Below are positions 4,750 through 6,279 of a stretch of 6,279 nucleotides of DNA, in pieces. Each line of letters starts with the position of its first letter. Position 1 is the stretch's first letter. The DNA comes from Eubacterium sp. Lineage in GTDB: Bacteria; Bacillota; Clostridia; Oscillospirales; Acutalibacteraceae. The position numbers and the translations under genes were made by a program. Location: assembly GCA_015655975.1 (NCBI GenBank), contig DVEP01000003.1:1-6279 (forward strand), in the 5' to 3' direction. The notes below the pieces were generated by a model. That model did not search any database. It worked only from the letters and a program-made list of their open reading frames with translations, and was not told the origin of the DNA.

Positions 4750-5058
4750 TTACTTATGTACCAACTCACTGAAATAATTAATTAAAACATTAAAATTATT
4801 TTTAAAAATTTTATAATCATTTGTTAATTTAAGAATTAAATCGGATATAACTTTTTCTACATCAAAATTATTAAAATCTTCAATTTCGTATATATCACGA
4901 TTTAACAAAGATAAAATTATTACATCATAATCTATATTGTCATTAAAAAATTCATCTAATCTGTTAAACTGCAAATATAAATTGTGTATTTCATCAGCAG
5001 TAATATTATATTGTCTTTCTTTTTCGTCAATATTTAAAATTTTATCGTTATTTTCCAT
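4750..5058 (-). CDS. Hypothetical acidic protein in the inovirus region
   Basis: A 102-residue protein rich in Asn, Asp, Glu, Ile and Leu, with no signal peptide, membrane segment or Cys. Heptad-like leucine/isoleucine spacing suggests several helices. I do not recognise a family. The ATG (5056-5058) follows AGGGGTT about seven bases upstream, a usable ribosome binding site, and the strand matches the rest of the prophage. A terminator upstream (5171-5210) separates it from the 5218-5457 gene, so it may need its own promoter or read-through. In a filamentous phage this position would normally hold coat and adsorption genes, but the lack of any hydrophobic segment argues against a coat protein. 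Confidence 0.65.
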   Translation of the reverse strand: MENNDKILNIDEKERQYNITADEIHNLYLQFNRLDEFFNDNIDYDVIILSLLNRDIYEIEDFNNFDVEKVISDLILKLTNDYKIFKNNFNVLINYFSELVHK

Positions 5059-5093
5059 TTTTAACCCCTATCCTATATTTTTTATGTTTTACT

Positions 5094-5131
5094 TGCAAAA
5101 GCCGTTAAAATGGCTTATAATTGATTTTGCA
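5094..5131. repeat. Nested inverted repeat upstream of the acidic protein gene
   Basis: TGCAAAA (5094-5100) and TTTTGCA (5125-5131) are inverted, and AGCC/GGCT (5100-5103 with 5112-5115) pair inside. On the minus strand TTGCAA overlaps the left arm and could act as a weak -35 box for the gene at 4750-5058. Confidence 0.4.
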
Positions 5132-5170
5132 GAACAAATAAATATAAAACTATATTTTTCATTTAACAAA

Positions 5171-5210
5171 AAGAAGTAGCACATAATTTATTTTTTATGT
5201 GCTATTTCTT
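5171..5210 (-). terminator. Terminator behind the small beta-rich gene
   Basis: TAGCACATAA (5177-5186) pairs with TTATGTGCTA (5195-5204). The stem extends by AAGAAG/TTTCTT to 16 bp with one G-T pair, and T-rich tracts flank both sides. It begins eight bases beyond the stop of the minus-strand gene at 5218-5457. Confidence 0.8.
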
Positions 5211-5217
5211 TTTTTAT

Positions 5218-5457
5218 TTAATTTATTGCAGTAACACATAACTTATTATTTTTTACTTTTACATAACAAATAATTGAAATCGTTTCAAACTTTGGTACTT
5301 TGTGCATATCAACAGAACAATTTAATATTTTTATTGTTTTATTATCTATTAACAAAACTGTATAATCTATTAACAAAACTGTATAATCTATTAACTGACC
5401 ATTGTATGACATATATGTACCACTGTACAAAAACGAGCCTGTTAAAGTACAACGCAT
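5218..5457 (-). CDS. Small beta-rich protein, possible ssDNA-binding (gene V-like) protein
   Basis: A 79-residue protein, first gene after the repressed minus-strand promoter. I chose the ATG at 5455-5457 because GGGGGGTG lies seven bases upstream and because a longer frame to 5523 would begin beyond the predicted transcription start and inside an operator. The sequence alternates hydrophobic and polar residues (CTLTGSFLYSG, TVLLIDNKTIKI, SIICYVKV), suggesting beta strands as in a small OB fold. Size and early-operon place would fit a filamentous phage gene V-type ssDNA-binding protein; this is an inference, as no diagnostic motif is seen. A 21-bp tandem duplication repeats IDYTVLL in the middle. 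Other options include any small phage regulator or an unknown family. Confidence 0.65.
   Translation of the reverse strand: MRCTLTGSFLYSGTYMSYNGQLIDYTVLLIDYTVLLIDNKTIKILNCSVDMHKVPKFETISIICYVKVKNNKLCVTAIN
5346..5395 (+). repeat. 21-bp tandem repeat, 2.4 copies, inside the small beta-rich gene
   Basis: The unit CTATTAACAAAACTGTATAAT occupies 5346-5366 and 5367-5387 without mismatch, and its first eight bases recur at 5388-5395. Being 21 bp, it keeps the reading frame and duplicates seven residues (IDYTVLL on the minus strand). Confidence 0.9.
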
Positions 5458-5481
5458 TATTACACCCCCCTTTTTTATATT

Positions 5482-5552
5482 TACAAAGAAATCATTGTAT
5501 AAATAATAATACAATGAAATCATTGTAAAGTCAATACAATAAAATCATTGTA
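5482..5552. promoter_or_regulatory. Three 18-bp palindromic operators between divergent promoters
   Basis: Sites at 5482-5499, 5510-5527 and 5535-5552. The middle one is a perfect palindrome in its 8-bp arms (TACAATGA, two bases, TCATTGTA on either strand); the outer two have one arm mismatch each. Start-to-start spacings are 28 and 25 bp. The middle site fills the gap between -35 and -10 of the minus-strand promoter, the left site covers its start point, and the right site overlaps the promoter of the XRE gene. The adjacent XRE protein (5595-5828) is the obvious ligand. Confidence 0.85.
5506..5534 (-). promoter_or_regulatory. Minus-strand promoter of the inovirus genes
   Basis: On the minus strand TTGACT (5534-5529), 17 bases, then TATTAT (5511-5506). 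Start would be near 5499, giving a leader of about 40 nt to the ATG at 5457. An operator lies exactly between the two boxes. Confidence 0.8.
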
Positions 5553-5561
5553 AAATATAAT
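5533..5561 (+). promoter_or_regulatory. Promoter of the XRE repressor gene
   Basis: A perfect -10 TATAAT (5556-5561) with a weak -35 AATACA (5533-5538) at 17-base spacing. The third operator (5535-5552) covers the spacer, which suggests self-repression. Start would be near 5568, giving a leader of about 27 nt. Confidence 0.65.
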
Positions 5562-5594
5562 TGTAGTAATAGACAAAAAAGGAGTTAACAAATT

Positions 5595-5828
5595 ATGCAA
5601 AATATAGAAATCGGCGAAAGAATAAAAGAAATAAGAAAAGAAAAAAATATAACACAAGAACAGATTGCAAAACAGTTAGGAGTAAAACAACAACATTACA
5701 GTGTATATGAAACAGGAAAAGTAGAATTAAAAACAAGTCAGTTAATAACAATATGCAAATACTTAAATATATCAGCTGACTATTTGTTAGGTTTAACGCA
5801 GATATATACAGAGTTACCTAAAAAATAA
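5595..5828 (+). CDS. XRE/Cro-CI family transcriptional repressor
   Basis: A 77-residue single-domain DNA-binding protein. A classic helix-turn-helix occupies about residues 8-66, with IGERIKEIRKEKNITQEQIAKQLGV leading into the recognition region KQQHYSVYETGK; the tail (DYLLGL) is typical of small HTH_3 proteins. There is no protease or oligomerisation domain. The ATG follows AAGGAG (5579-5584) by ten bases. It is divergent from the minus-strand prophage genes across three palindromic operators, so it most likely represses the phage promoter and its own. The AAGGAGT ribosome binding site is complementary to the loop of the small RNA at 348-456, although such sites are common. Confidence 0.92.
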   Translation: MQNIEIGERIKEIRKEKNITQEQIAKQLGVKQQHYSVYETGKVELKTSQLITICKYLNISADYLLGLTQIYTELPKK

Positions 5829-5873
5829 AACAGTCTGCACGAACTCACAGGCTGTTAAACAGGATTGTTTTTT
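5829..5873 (+). terminator. Terminator of the XRE gene
   Basis: AACAGTCTG (5829-5837) pairs with CAGGCTGTT (5848-5856) with one G-T pair, starting directly after the stop codon. A short AACA/TGTT stem and a run of six T (5868-5873) follow. The T-run is some distance from the main stem, so efficiency is uncertain. Confidence 0.55.
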
Positions 5874-5954
5874 ATTTGTTGAATAAAGATTTTTTAAATA
5901 ATTAAATATATAACTAAAACAACGACTTGTTACGAACCCCAACGCAAAGCGTTT

Positions 5955-5979
5955 GCCCCTTTTCGCAAGGGGCTTTTTT
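5955..5979 (+). terminator. Strong intrinsic terminator on the + strand
   Basis: GCCCCTT (5955-5961), loop TTCGC, AAGGGGC (5967-5973), then six T. A second small stem AACGC-AAA-GCGTT (5941-5953) precedes it. With a possible promoter far upstream (TTGAAT near 5879) this could end a short untranslated RNA, but it may simply be a backup terminator for the XRE gene. Confidence 0.8.
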
Positions 5980-5997
5980 ACTGAATAGGGAAAAGAA

Positions 5998-6028
5998 AAA
6001 GAACGCTGTTATTATTTCAGCGTTCTTT
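5998..6028. terminator. Bidirectional terminator behind the toxin gene
   Basis: AAAGAACGCTG (5998-6008) and CAGCGTTCTTT (6018-6028) form a perfect 11-bp stem with a nine-base loop and T-rich tails on both strands. It lies seven bases beyond the toxin stop codon. Confidence 0.85.
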
Positions 6029-6035
6029 CTTTTAT

Positions 6036-6279
6036 TTAATATTCATAATGAGACCATAAACTAATTATTTTAATTGTTTTTTCAGTTTCGTAAACTTGAT
6101 ATACTAATCTATGTTGTATATTGATACGGCGAGAATATAACCCACTCATTTCCCCTACTAACTTTTCATAAGGTGGTGGAGTTTGAAAAGGATTTTCTCT
6201 AATTATATTAACTAATCTTTTTGCTTTATCAGACAAACCAGCAGACTTTAAATTTTTTATATGTTTTACTGCCGTTTTA
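6036..6279 (-). CDS. yoeB: Txe/YoeB-family mRNA interferase toxin (5' end outside window)
   Basis: Eighty C-terminal residues are present; the family is usually about 85-90 long, so only a few N-terminal residues lie beyond the window. YoeB toxins bind the ribosome and cleave mRNA in the A site until neutralised by a YefM/Axe-type antitoxin. The segment YEKLVGEMSGLYSRRI, INIQHRLVY and the terminal SHYEY match YoeB; the Glu of YEKL, the Arg of QHRLVY and the His-Tyr of SHYEY correspond to E46, R65, H83 and Y84 of E. coli YoeB, so the active site appears complete. An in-frame TTG (6234-6236) is not the likely start, as the frame continues upstream with family-like KTAVKHIKNLK. The antitoxin gene would normally lie just upstream, off the right edge. 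Confidence 0.9.
   Translation of the reverse strand, partial: KTAVKHIKNLKSAGLSDKAKRLVNIIRENPFQTPPPYEKLVGEMSGLYSRRINIQHRLVYQVYETEKTIKIISLWSHYEY

Noticed and set aside
5458..5523. Longer start (MISLYYY) for the small beta-rich protein
   Set aside because: It would start upstream of the predicted transcription start, within an operator, with no ribosome binding site, whereas the internal ATG at 5457 has GGGGGGTG correctly spaced.
1733..5528. Plus-strand ORFs at 1733-1945, 3446-3697, 4285-4617, 4937-5179 and 5274-5528, and the minus-strand ORF 4019-4219
   Set aside because: They are antisense or out-of-frame shadows of the rep, zot and small phage genes, with low-complexity translations and no ribosome binding sites.
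5482..5552. CRISPR-like array
   Set aside because: The three repeats are palindromic, spaced only 7-10 bp apart and sit exactly on promoter elements, so they are operators. No other spaced repeats occur in the window.

Overview
The window looks like an accessory region of a low-GC Firmicute, probably a gut-type Clostridia genome. It is AT-rich with strong AGGAG-type ribosome binding sites, Gram-positive rolling-circle Rep families and intrinsic terminators at most gene ends. No host housekeeping gene is visible, so the taxon is an inference.

Left edge to about 185: the 3' part of a small + strand gene, followed by a 12-bp-arm palindrome. A diverged copy of the same gene and the same palindrome recur, inverted, at 2755-3011. 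Between them (about 186-2754) lies a compact element. It holds a strong extended -10 promoter driving a roughly 105-nt structured, terminated RNA (about 348-456). Convergent with this is a minus-strand, translationally coupled pair: a pC194/pUB110-type (Rep_1) rolling-circle initiator and a 173-residue, catalytic-domain-only tyrosine recombinase. A pC194-like nick motif lies about 60 bp upstream of rep. About 800 bp of GC-richer, hairpin-crowded DNA without a credible gene follows.

From about 2755 to 5830 is what I read as a reduced, probably defective inovirus (filamentous phage) prophage, mostly on the minus strand. Transcription starts at a divergent switch: an XRE/Cro-type repressor gene (5595-5828, +) faces a strong minus-strand promoter, with three 18-bp palindromic operators between them. 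Next come a small beta-rich protein with some features of an ssDNA-binding protein (tentative), an unidentified acidic protein, a zot/gene I morphogenesis ATPase lacking a start codon and carrying a frameshift, an origin- or packaging-like hairpin, a G2P-type HUH initiator, and the small helical protein overlapping its end. No coat or adsorption gene is recognisable.

Right edge: several terminators, then a 5'-truncated YoeB/Txe-type toxin gene on the minus strand, whose antitoxin would lie outside the window.

The most notable features are two unrelated rolling-circle initiators side by side, inverted gene-plus-palindrome copies flanking the Rep_1/recombinase element, a small RNA exposing an anti-Shine-Dalgarno loop, and a three-operator switch. 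The Rep_1/recombinase unit could be a small integrative plasmid or a satellite of the neighbouring inovirus; the sequence alone does not decide.
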